Below, in pieces: positions 42,648-50,670 of a stretch of 64,000 nucleotides of DNA. The stretch lies in NCBI GenBank assembly GCA_900066355.1, contig FMEL01000003.1, forward strand, positions 248,001 through 312,000, read 5' to 3'. The stretch is from an uncultured Ruminococcus sp. GTDB taxonomy: Bacteria; Bacillota; Clostridia; Lachnospirales; Lachnospiraceae. The position numbers and the translations under genes were made by a program. The notes beneath the pieces were generated by a model that made no database searches, was not told the DNA's origin, and was given only the letters and a program-made list of their open reading frames with translations. The stretch's first letter is position 1; every line of letters starts with the position of its first letter.

Positions 42648-42880
42648 ACTTCCACTTCCTTTTCTTTCATCATATCAAAAAGATCATCTACGATATATTC
42701 CCGGCTCTGAGTATGCAACATTTCATATTCTGGCACAATATAGCCATTCAGAATATCACTCTTTTCTGTAAATGCCTGATAGACACGTGCTGCATTCACC
42801 CCCAGCTTTGCCGCAACATTTTCAATACAAAATACAGCAAATTCCAGTTCATTGGAATTTTTGATTTTTTCATCTGTCAT
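42644..42880 (-). CDS. DUF3791 family protein
   Basis: A 78-residue protein with the characteristic stretch FAVFCIENVAAKLGVNAARVYQAF and EYIVDDLFDMMKEKEVEV. DUF3791 genes usually occur next to a DUF3990 gene, an ADP-ribosyltransferase-like putative toxin. Here two DUF3791-type genes are coupled (4-bp overlap) but no DUF3990 gene remains. They may be orphan immunity genes. Confidence 0.8.
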   Translation of the reverse strand: MTDEKIKNSNELEFAVFCIENVAAKLGVNAARVYQAFTEKSDILNGYIVPEYEMLHTQSREYIVDDLFDMMKEKEVEV

Positions 42881-42930
42881 TATAAACAGAATCTACTACC
42901 AATTTTCATTCCATTCATACACTATCAAAT

Positions 42931-43371
42931 TTACACATATAATCCCGCAACATTAACAAATTCCAACATGTTATGAACTACCTCTCCGGTATTCAAGATT
43001 TTCATCTCAAATTCACCATCTCCGAATTCCATAATATGCCTAAGATTAATTGTCAAATCCTTGCTTTCAGCAATTTTCAAGATCCATTTTGCACAGTTAT
43101 CTCCACATACAGATGCATTAAATATTCTTCCTGTTTCATCAAATAACATTAACATAATAGTTTTTACACTACCAGATAATTCTTTAGGCGAAATAGGGCC
43201 AAGAACCGGACTTTCAATCAAATGTGAACTTACTACATCCGATTTGTCCACATCTCGGATAATCTCAATAGACCGCTTGTCCGTGATCCATTCATCCTCA
43301 TAACGATTATCAAAATAAACTGGTGGGTAATAAACCGCTTCTTCCATTTTCCCCAGATATACGCTTAACAT
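42931..43371 (-). CDS. DUF4869 family protein
   Basis: A 146-residue protein opening MLSVYLGKMEEAVYYPPVYF, with SPVLGPISPKELSGSVKTIML, a CGDNCAKWIL motif and LRHIMEFGDGEFEMKI. This is the pattern of DUF4869 as I remember it, a clostridial family of unknown function often found with small DUF genes in accessory regions. It lies 50 bp upstream of the DUF3791 pair. Confidence 0.78.
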   Translation of the reverse strand: MLSVYLGKMEEAVYYPPVYFDNRYEDEWITDKRSIEIIRDVDKSDVVSSHLIESPVLGPISPKELSGSVKTIMLMLFDETGRIFNASVCGDNCAKWILKIAESKDLTINLRHIMEFGDGEFEMKILNTGEVVHNMLEFVNVAGLYV

Positions 43372-43510
43372 TCATCTCATCCTTTATCAATCCATATACA
43401 TCTATTTGTATTAGAATACAATCTCATTACGCTTCATCAATAACATTTCTATCAATTTTTATACAAATTGAAGAACATATCTGATATTAATATTTTCTTA
43501 GTAAATTTTC

Positions 43511-44578
43511 CTACTTTTGCTCAATAAAATCAATTTGTGGATTTTCCGAATAACTTTTCTCAATAAGTTTATCTTGCCCAATTATTTTTACAACATTTGC
43601 AATCTTATCTGCAAGAGCTTTTTTATTATGATATATAATATGTACATTTGCATTAGGGCATAATAATATTTCACTCAAAACATCTTTATCTGAAACATCA
43701 AGAGAATGTCCTAGTATATATATTTCATCTGCTTCATAATGTGCTGTAGGAAATTCTTTTTTCTTCCTCTCTGTTCGATGAATCCATTTTTTATATTCTG
43801 CACCTGTTCCTTTGTATATTCTTTGAAAAAACTTCTTAAACTCAATAAACTCATTATCGCTATCCCGTTCAGTATCCGTAAGATATTCATCAATTCCAAG
43901 AATCATATTGCACGTATCTGCATTATTTTTAATATCTGCTTTTCCATGTATAAAATGATACTTCACACCATCTCTGCAATTTCCATATATTCTTTCAAAA
44001 GTATTTGTATAATTAAAACTAAGAACATGATTAATTTGTAAGTTCTTAAGCATCTCTATTTCTTTTCCATTAATCTCTATTTTATTTACATATTGGCAGA
44101 GATAAATTTCCAAACAATGTGTAAGACGATTTAAGTCCCTTAACAAATTCTCTTTAACCAATTGCATTCCCTTTGGATTATCCCAAACGTCATCTAAACT
44201 AAATTTCTCACTAAATCCAGCATATTGATTTTCAATCTCTCTATAATACTTAACTTCTTCCATTGGATTTCTTCTAGCTTCATTTATCAGTTTCCGAACT
44301 GCATCTATTTCTTGAATTACCTTTGAAATTTCCGTTTCAAAATCAATCCAATTTTCTCCACACTCAGAAACTTTCTCAAAATGATTAATCCAAAAATTAT
44401 CTTTTATCATCTCTTTAATTTCCGCAACAGCTGAAGCACTTTCCTTAGCTCCAAGTCCATTTTTTTGAAACCGAGAACACATATCTTCACTTTCTAAAAC
44501 AAATTTCAAAAACTCCTTATAAGATGTCGGAAGTCCATGAGCAAGATCAAATCCATTACCAATCACCAAAATATTCAT
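43511..44578 (-). CDS. AbiH-family abortive infection protein
   Basis: A 355-residue protein. I start at 44578 (MNILVIGNGFDLAHGLPTSY), with TAAGGG upstream. The longer frame adds 18 residues without a site. The opening GNGFDLAHGLPTSYKEFL is the hallmark of AbiH, a lactococcal phage abortive-infection protein whose mechanism is unsettled. Further family-like segments are HVLSFNYTNTFERIYG (about 210) and IYILGHSLDVSDKDVL near the C-terminus. It lies in a run of defence-type genes. Confidence 0.88.
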   Translation of the reverse strand: MNILVIGNGFDLAHGLPTSYKEFLKFVLESEDMCSRFQKNGLGAKESASAVAEIKEMIKDNFWINHFEKVSECGENWIDFETEISKVIQEIDAVRKLINEARRNPMEEVKYYREIENQYAGFSEKFSLDDVWDNPKGMQLVKENLLRDLNRLTHCLEIYLCQYVNKIEINGKEIEMLKNLQINHVLSFNYTNTFERIYGNCRDGVKYHFIHGKADIKNNADTCNMILGIDEYLTDTERDSDNEFIEFKKFFQRIYKGTGAEYKKWIHRTERKKKEFPTAHYEADEIYILGHSLDVSDKDVLSEILLCPNANVHIIYHNKKALADKIANVVKIIGQDKLIEKSYSENPQIDFIEQK

Positions 44579-44591
44579 ATGCACCCTTACC

Positions 44592-44738
44592 TTATTCCGT
44601 ATCTTTTCGTAATTCATTTTCAATCTCATCAATTGATGGAGGTGAGACTTTAGAATCTTCTGGAATCAATTTTGATAATTCATATGTCGCCACACCCAAC
44701 GACTGACTATTTGAAATCTTCTCCAACTTGTGGAAAAT
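44592..44738 (-). pseudogene. 3' fragment of a gene upstream of abiH
   Basis: An open stretch of 48 codons ends in TAA just before the AbiH ribosome site and reads LEKISNSQSLGVATYELSKL then IPEDSKVSPPSIDEIENELR. It has no ATG (only a TTG at 44726) and an in-frame TAA at 44739-44741 cuts it off. It looks like the tail of a lost partner gene that was coupled to abiH. Confidence 0.5.
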
Positions 44739-44762
44739 TTATATTATTTTAACTATGCCACC

Positions 44763-46220
44763 TTATCTTTCTTCTGTATTTCTTACATAAACCGTACTTC
44801 GTGAAGCACCTTCTTTTTTCAACCAGCCGCTCTCAACCATTTTGCCCAATATTTCTCTGGTTCTACGCTGTTTGATACCAAGAAGTTCCATCGCCTGCGT
44901 TGTTGTAATGCCGACATTTTCCAACACATATTTATAAATTTGCTGTTCCTGTTCATTTACCGGCACTTTATCGGCGGGTTTCCGGCGGTTTAACGGCATT
45001 TTAACGGCAGTGCTACAGTCATTAATGTCAACAGTATCGTCAACCTGACCTCGATAGATATTGATACGCAGATCAACTTCGCCACCAATAAACTCTGGCT
45101 CCCTCAGTCCAGCAGCTTTTACTTTTTCAATAATCCTTGGAATACCACTGCCCCAATGTTCAATCAGATTCATATAGGAAAACGCATGTGCAAGTGCTTC
45201 ATTTCTGATTTTGGAATACCCTTCTTTCATACGCTCCAGAGTCTGTCCCATCGGCAGTTTTCCCGGTGAAGTAATTTCTAATCTGTTATCATACACCGCA
45301 ACCTGAATCATGCCATGATCCAGATAGCTGCGATGCACCATTGCATTTACGATTAACTCACGAATCGCGTCCGGTGGAATCTCATAAATATCCTGGCGGT
45401 AAATGCCGACAATAGTTGCACCCAGATGAATATTCCGCAGAACAAACTGAAATGCTTCCTCTATTTGTTCCCAAAGCGGTCCGGTGTACTCCCGTCGATC
45501 AACAAAAACCGCTTTCGTTGTTCCTTTGAACACACCGCATTGCGTTGCAACATGAAGTCCGCCATGCCCTGTTAAAATGGCATAAGCATTGGACGGATAA
45601 TCTTTTCCATCACGCTCAATTAAAATCCCCCAGGAACGAAGCTGCTGCCTGCCAACATCTTTGATGGAGGCTTTCTGACCTTCAGTATGTGCATTTTTGA
45701 CTGCCTGTTCTTTCATAGATTTGCAAAGTGCATCAATTTCTTCATCTGTGATAGTCAAACCACTGCACAAAGCCTGGTCAAAGTAACGATTGCTACCCTC
45801 AAACATCAGCTCTCTTACCATATACTCATCAGCCAGGCGTGTTGTTCCAGCAACTCGAACATATATACCGCCTTCTCTGCCAAGAGCCTTTATATAATAT
45901 GGTCTCTGTCTTCCCTCAGAGATTTCTGCTACAATGACCGTTTTACCATCAATCGTCTGTAAGCTGATATCCGGAATAATTGCCGGCTCACAGCTATCTG
46001 ACACAGCATTGGAAATTGCATCCATTTTCTTAAACACATCTTCCTTGTCAAAACCTACAACTTCTCTGGTTTTATCAGCTATCCCAAAAATAATTTTGCC
46101 CCCGGTTCCATTTGCAAAAGCAACTACGGATTTCATATATTTTATACTTTTCTCCGGTAGATTTTCCTTGAACTCCACATTCTTTGATTCACCTGCAAAA
46201 ATATCTTCTATGGTCATCAC
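44763..46220 (-). CDS. AlbA_2/Schlafen-type putative DNA-binding ATPase-like protein
   Basis: A 485-residue protein. The N-terminal AlbA_2 (Schlafen-core) domain shows EDIFAGESKNVEFKENLPEK and VVAFANGTGGKIIFGIADK. A middle domain with REGGIYVRVAGTTRLADEYM follows, then a HATPase_c_4-like region (IRELIVNAMVHRSYLDHG; PGKLPMGQTLERM; WGSGIPRIIEKV). A C-terminal winged helix (TTTQAMELLGIKQRRTREIL) ends the chain. Such proteins are common next to defence genes and are annotated as ATP-binding or transcriptional regulators. Their function is unclear. Confidence 0.85.
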   Translation of the reverse strand: MMTIEDIFAGESKNVEFKENLPEKSIKYMKSVVAFANGTGGKIIFGIADKTREVVGFDKEDVFKKMDAISNAVSDSCEPAIIPDISLQTIDGKTVIVAEISEGRQRPYYIKALGREGGIYVRVAGTTRLADEYMVRELMFEGSNRYFDQALCSGLTITDEEIDALCKSMKEQAVKNAHTEGQKASIKDVGRQQLRSWGILIERDGKDYPSNAYAILTGHGGLHVATQCGVFKGTTKAVFVDRREYTGPLWEQIEEAFQFVLRNIHLGATIVGIYRQDIYEIPPDAIRELIVNAMVHRSYLDHGMIQVAVYDNRLEITSPGKLPMGQTLERMKEGYSKIRNEALAHAFSYMNLIEHWGSGIPRIIEKVKAAGLREPEFIGGEVDLRINIYRGQVDDTVDINDCSTAVKMPLNRRKPADKVPVNEQEQQIYKYVLENVGITTTQAMELLGIKQRRTREILGKMVESGWLKKEGASRSTVYVRNTEER

Positions 46221-46261
46221 GGCACCTCATTTCTATTCTTTATTCACTCTCAGCTTTGCCT

Positions 46262-47629
46262 CTATATTTTCAATAATTCATAAATCTTTCTCGAAAAAAT
46301 TAAATCTTTTTCTATTTCTTCATCTTCGCAATAAAATTTTTCGCATGCTTTATTTTTATACTCATTAGTCAATCCAGCAATTATAAAAACCATCCTTTCA
46401 ATAAATTGATCTGCCTCACAAACAAATTTACTATTTATTGTATAAGAATGATCAATAATATGTTTAGCATAGTTTCTTATAGTGTTGAAATATTCTTTTC
46501 CAATTTTATTTTCAACGTTCGGATAGCCAGACCTCTCAATTACCCATCTCAAATCAACTACAGACAATTTTTCTTTTATGCACAGGGTAAGTATTTCAAA
46601 TGCCAGAATGCCACTATCCATTTTTTCTTGCGTTGCCAACAATCTATGTAGATTTTCCGCTTTCTCAAAAATTTTTTCTTGTGTACGAATATCTATATTG
46701 GCAGTAATTTCTTTAAGAAATTCTTCCAGCCCATCCCTTTCTGTAATATCAAACATCTCCATATAACTTGCGTATTTCTCAATAAAATTATGCGCAGATC
46801 CATTGTCAAGTTTAAAGCTGAATGCAATTATTTTTTTCAAATATCGGTCAACATCCATCTCATCCCCATAGATTTGATGTAATGAATTACTGATTTGTTT
46901 TTTCTCCATTGCAACTATAACTACTACATTTTCTATCTCATTAAATACATGATGAATACGTTCTAAAACTTTAATTGCATATAAAGGTAAACATCTGTCC
47001 AATTCATCAACCATGATGACTACTGTTTGGGTTTGTGATATTTTCTCAATTTGATTCTGTACTTTTTTAACTACTTTCTGGAAACCAAAATATTTATCAT
47101 ATATTTTTACATCCCCCTCTGGAACTTCACCAACACCATCCATGTCAATTCCCGTCTTTGCTTTTATTGCCTCAACCGCAATTTTTGTTATTGTATTCTT
47201 AACAGTCTCTAATAATACCCTTTTAGCGTCATCAGTCAATAAATTGATATACTGATCTATCTGATCCCTTAGTACAGAAATAATTGCAACTATTGGCTCT
47301 TCATAATAATCATATTTCCAACAGTCATACCGAACAACAAAGAATCGATCAGCACCAGTTTCCTCTGATTGTTCTGGCTGAAGACATTCTTGTATGTTTT
47401 CCAACACAAAGCTCTTACCGCTTCCCCATTCTCCTTCAATAGCAAAGCAACAATTTTTATGTTTTTCTGAAAGTACCATAGCTAAATCTACTATCTGTTT
47501 AACAAAAGCTTCCCTATCTAAAACATCTTCTTTTGAAATCACCACTTCACCATCTTTCTTTGTTTTAGCCAAAATATTCTGGAAAATTGCATAATTCTTC
47601 ATGATATCGTCTGGATTAATAGAAATCAT
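46262..47629 (-). CDS. KAP-family P-loop NTPase
   Basis: A 455-residue NTPase. Walker A GEWGSGKS lies near residues 66-73 and Walker B VVIMVDELDRC near 214-224. This ELDR-type signature defines the KAP group. The large insertion between the two motifs typical of KAP proteins is present. No transmembrane pair is obvious in the insertion. Bacterial KAP NTPases are frequent in phage-defence loci and on mobile elements; the effector here is not evident. It is 41 bp upstream of the AlbA_2 gene and likely shares its transcript. Confidence 0.85.
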   Translation of the reverse strand: MISINPDDIMKNYAIFQNILAKTKKDGEVVISKEDVLDREAFVKQIVDLAMVLSEKHKNCCFAIEGEWGSGKSFVLENIQECLQPEQSEETGADRFFVVRYDCWKYDYYEEPIVAIISVLRDQIDQYINLLTDDAKRVLLETVKNTITKIAVEAIKAKTGIDMDGVGEVPEGDVKIYDKYFGFQKVVKKVQNQIEKISQTQTVVIMVDELDRCLPLYAIKVLERIHHVFNEIENVVVIVAMEKKQISNSLHQIYGDEMDVDRYLKKIIAFSFKLDNGSAHNFIEKYASYMEMFDITERDGLEEFLKEITANIDIRTQEKIFEKAENLHRLLATQEKMDSGILAFEILTLCIKEKLSVVDLRWVIERSGYPNVENKIGKEYFNTIRNYAKHIIDHSYTINSKFVCEADQFIERMVFIIAGLTNEYKNKACEKFYCEDEEIEKDLIFSRKIYELLKI

Positions 47630-47792
47630 TTGGAAATCCTTTTATTATTTATAAATTTATTGTAGCATGCAGATTTTGGGTCAACAACTATATTTTCACA
47701 AAAAGGACAATCGCCCTATTAATTTCTGGAAATGTATCCATAATTTAATCAACATCTTCAAATTCATGCACACCTTATATCTACAAACAAAA

Positions 47793-47887
47793 AGCATAAC
47801 TATTTCGAAGTCAGAAAATCTTCTTGTTATAACCTGCCAAGAGTTTCTGAAATGCTGGATACACTGTCCGGTCGAAATAATTATGCT
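47793..47887. repeat. Inverted repeat, about 16-bp arms
   Basis: AGCATAACTATTTCGA (47793-47808) pairs with TCGAAATAATTATGCT (47872-47887) at 15 of 16 positions. The 63-bp interior contains a second pair (CAGAAA/TTTCTG), and a T5 run follows the right arm. It could be a terminator or a small mobile palindrome at the decayed helicase's 3' side. Confidence 0.5.
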
Positions 47888-47892
47888 TTTTA

Positions 47893-48522
47893 TTATATTA
47901 TCGAATACAAACTTTCTCTCAAAATCTTAATCACTTCATCTGATAATGTCCGAATATACTGTTTCATTATAGGAGCCATAAAGTGGATTCCCGCTACAGA
48001 CTCTGCTCTTGAAACTGCCACATAAAACTGTCCGGAATCCCAGCAACGCGGATCAATGTTAACCTGTCCAAAGGTTTGTCCCTGAGATTTATGGATACTC
48101 ATCGCCCATGCGATCTTAATTGGGAACTATTTAAAGGATCCTACTATTTTTCTAACAATTTTTTTGACAATAACAGTTTCACTGTTTTTGTCTTTTTCTT
48201 TGCTTTCTTCTATATCCTGTCTCTCAATTTCTCGTTCATATCTGTATACATCAACCTTCTTTCCTTTATCTGTAAGAATTTGTATACAGGTTGCGTCTCC
48301 TCTTTCCTTGCTGATATCAATTATTGTACCCATGGTGCCATTCACATACTCGCCATTTGCATCATTCGCGGTGAGCATCACTTTTGCACCAACATTTACT
48401 ACCAGGGACTGTTTCGCAAAACTTATATTTTTAATATCCTCATAAGTCACATCGCCCTCAATAATAGCCCAAAATTTCTTTTCTGTTTTTTCATCCAATC
48501 CTGTAGAGCTTGCGAAAATTTC
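47893..48522 (-). pseudogene. C-terminal remnant of a PIF1/RecD-like helicase with an internal UAG
   Basis: One frame reads through SKERGDATCIQIL to GSFK, hits TAG at 48127-48129, and continues as FPIKIAWAMSIHKSQGQTF and YVAVSRAES. IHKSQGQTF and VAVSRAES are the last motifs of SF1 helicases of the PIF1/RecD group. The piece upstream (NVGAKVMLTANDANGEYVNG) matches their penultimate region. The N-terminal ATPase half is missing; an in-frame TGA at 48523-48525 bounds what is left. The UAG is in the same frame as both halves, so this is a nonsense mutation in an already truncated gene. Confidence 0.8.
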
Positions 48523-49498
48523 TCAGGAATTAATAGTCAAAAATAAAACTGCATACGAGCACCTTGCTACTGGTCTTCCTGTACAGCAGATTCTAGACGA
48601 AATCATCCCAAAGTTGATCAAATTGTATAAAGGACACGTCGTTCAAATCGTTCAGTTTGAAACTGATCTGTCCTGTATCAATTTGGCTGTATTATTTGAT
48701 GATTCTTACACTAAGGAAATGCACCAGGCCAAAATAGGAAAAATCCACAAAGCGATAAATTCCATAAATGATAAATACGGACCTGATACTCTCACCGTGA
48801 TCAATTGCAATTATCGTGATGTGCAAGATTCAAACAAGAACAGTTCCTATATTTATAAGGCACGTAACGGCACAGTAATCTGGGAACAGGAGCCACTTAT
48901 AAGACAAGCCCGCCGCAAACTAGCTGAGCTTTTCCCTGATGATTACAGTGTCTATGAAAAGTGGGAACAATATAAAGAAATTTACGCTTCTGCTTATCGC
49001 TCTGCACCAAACAACATGGACAAAATTATTGAGTACTGGATCGATACAATATCTCCTTACGATCATGGTGTACATCATTCTGAACTGGTCTTTCCCCTCA
49101 ATGTACTCAACAATACTATCGCTACCGGCTACAGTAAACAACACCTATATGATATCGTTCGGATCATAGCTCCACCGCAAAGTTATGCTATTATATATTT
49201 GCTGTGGCAATGTAATCCTATATCTGATGAGGATCGTCTAAAACGTGCCAAAAAGGATTTTCTGGAACGTGGTTATACCGATGAAGATGCAGATATTATC
49301 AGAGATTATGACATTGGCTTGGAAACACTTCAGGGATGGAGGCATGATGAGCCAGAACGTCCATTATCTCACCGTATGTTTGGTGCCAATCCTACTATTA
49401 ATGCCGGAGCCTTGCAATATCTCAGAAAAAATTTTCCAGACAAAGTAGATGCTTACGAGACTATTTCTAAAGGAATTGATTTATACATTCAGGCTTAA
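48500..49498 (+). pseudogene. 5'-truncated gene of unknown function, joined head-on to the helicase remnant
   Basis: The frame ending at 49498 is clearly coding from about 48500 (NPVELAKISQELIVKNKTAY) but lacks a credible start. A TTG at 48614 is possible but has no ribosome site and sits mid-domain. The product (about 330 residues) has two parts. The N-terminal part (INLAVLFDDSYTKEMHQAKI; INSINDKYGPDTLTVI) vaguely recalls the end of Y-family polymerases. The C-terminal part, with LLWQCNPISDEDRLKRAKKD and GWRHDEPERPLSHRMF, I do not recognise. The antisense helicase remnant begins at nearly the same base, which marks a rearrangement joint near 48500-48520. Confidence 0.6.
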
Positions 49499-49599
49499 AA
49501 ACTTTTATTTTACAAAGTATCAACTATTATCCGAAAAGGGCAACTTTTTCCCTGGAAAAACAATTCTGTTTCCCTAGAGGCGTGCAACTTTTACTCTCT

Positions 49600-50216
49600 T
49601 AAAAGTTGATGTGTGACATGCTCCCACCACTTAAATCTCTGATTTTGAAGTGGGGGCTTCTTGCTCAATGGCTCTACAGAGCCAAGTATCTACAAGCTAT
49701 CCTCGCGTGCCCCGCGATTTTTATTAGTCCGGTTACGGACTTCTTATTGTGCTGTCATGCACATTCTGCAAAGATTCTTTTTCCCTCATTCATGATATTA
49801 ACTGCTGCATTTGCATCGCGGTCCATTCTGTTACCGCATTCACAGTAATAAATCCTATCAGATAAAGAAAATTCTTCTTTTTTATTTCCGCATACACTGC
49901 AAATCTTACTGGATGCAAAATAACGGTCTACTTTGATCAGATATTTTCCTCGTTCCTCCAGTTTATATTCCAGCATAGACAGAAACAGGCCATATCCATT
50001 ATCATGTACACCTTTTCCAAGATGAAGTCCTCCTGCCATCCCTTTCAGATTCAGATCTTCCACGCATACTGCATCGAAGCTCTCAGCAAGACTGGCAAAG
50101 TATTTTCCGGATGGCTCCCTGCTGACTGTCACAAATTTCAGTTTCCATTTTTCTGATATCGGACGGTGAAGCTTCATTCTGACAGCCGTCATCTTAGGCA
50201 GTTTCAAATATTTTCC
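49600..50216 (-). mobile_element. Degenerate IS605/IS1341-type element
   Basis: It consists of the TnpB remnant plus about 150 bp downstream of it with the hairpin-rich end typical of these elements. CTCCCACCACTT (about 49621-49632) pairs with GAAGTGGGGG near 49649, and TCGCGTGCCCCGCGA lies near 49703-49717. The left boundary abuts the PTS fragment at about 50217. The end region may once have given a guide-type RNA. Confidence 0.6.
49755..50207 (-). pseudogene. tnpB: TnpB with large internal deletion
   Basis: The 150-residue frame starts in the TnpB body (LPKMTAVRMKLHRPISEKW; VTVSREPSGKYFASL). It jumps directly to AESFDAVCVEDLNLKGMAGG and runs to the natural end with the zinc finger (CSVC...CECG) and MDRDANAAVNIMNEG. 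The RuvC glutamate (VED) and last aspartate (DRDANAA) are kept. The N-terminus and roughly 100 central residues with the first RuvC aspartate are gone, so it cannot be an active nuclease. It would be an inactivated TnpB, whether decayed or a reduced derivative. Confidence 0.8.
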
Positions 50217-50552
50217 TTCCAGTTTGCAATCAAGAAATTCGATCTGAAAACTCCTGGTAGAGAAGATGACGATCTTGAAGCAGAGAAAAAAGTTGAATTA
50301 GGAAGCAACGATTACACAGCAATCGCAGCAAAAATCCTCGAAGGCTGTGGCGGAAAAGAAAACATCACAAGCATTGACAACTGCATCACAAGATTAAGAC
50401 TTGAAGTAAAAGATATTACTGCAGTCAGTGATAAAGTAATCAAATCTGCTGGTGTTGCTGGTGTTATCAAACCTGGCAAAACTTCCGTACAGGTAATCAT
50501 TGGACCAAAAGTTCAGTTTGTAGCTGACGAATTTTCCAAACTTTGTGAATAA
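50217..50552 (+). pseudogene. 3' fragment of a PTS EIICB (glucose/N-acetylglucosamine type)
   Basis: From 50217 the frame reads FQFAIKKFDLKTPGRED, the end of an EIIC domain. A full EIIB domain follows with the phosphocysteine motif NCITRLRLEV and GKTSVQVIIGPKVQFVADEF. About 400 N-terminal residues that would form the membrane channel are replaced by the IS-type remnant. An intact terminator follows. The EIIB domain has no start codon of its own with a ribosome site, so it is probably not made. Confidence 0.82.
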
Positions 50553-50561
50553 TTAGAATTT

Positions 50562-50602
50562 AAAAATACCGGACTGTCCTGATGGATAGCCCGGTATTTT
50601 TT
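50562..50602 (+). terminator. Terminator of the PTS gene fragment
   Basis: AAAAATACCGG (50562-50572) pairs with CCGGTATTTTT (50591-50601), a long stem with a T run. Confidence 0.85.
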
Positions 50603-50616
50603 CCTTGGGAGGTAAG

Positions 50617-50670
50617 ATGATGGAGCATACAAATAATTCCTGTTGTGGTGGTCCATATTATCCGGTATAA
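50617..50670 (+). CDS. Possible 17-residue cysteine-containing peptide
   Basis: Right after the terminator, GGGAGGTAAG leads into ATG ATG and a 17-codon frame, MMEHTNNSCCGGPYYPV, ending in TAA. The ribosome site is close to ideal. The 3' end overlaps the stop of the convergent ligase gene by 13 bp. It has no recognised family, and no promoter is visible between terminator and ribosome site, so it may be chance or the start of a lost gene. Confidence 0.3.
   Translation: MMEHTNNSCCGGPYYPV

Noticed and set aside
48614..49498. Complete gene starting at TTG 48614
   Set aside because: Coding sequence clearly continues upstream in the same frame and there is no ribosome site at the TTG, so the gene is truncated.
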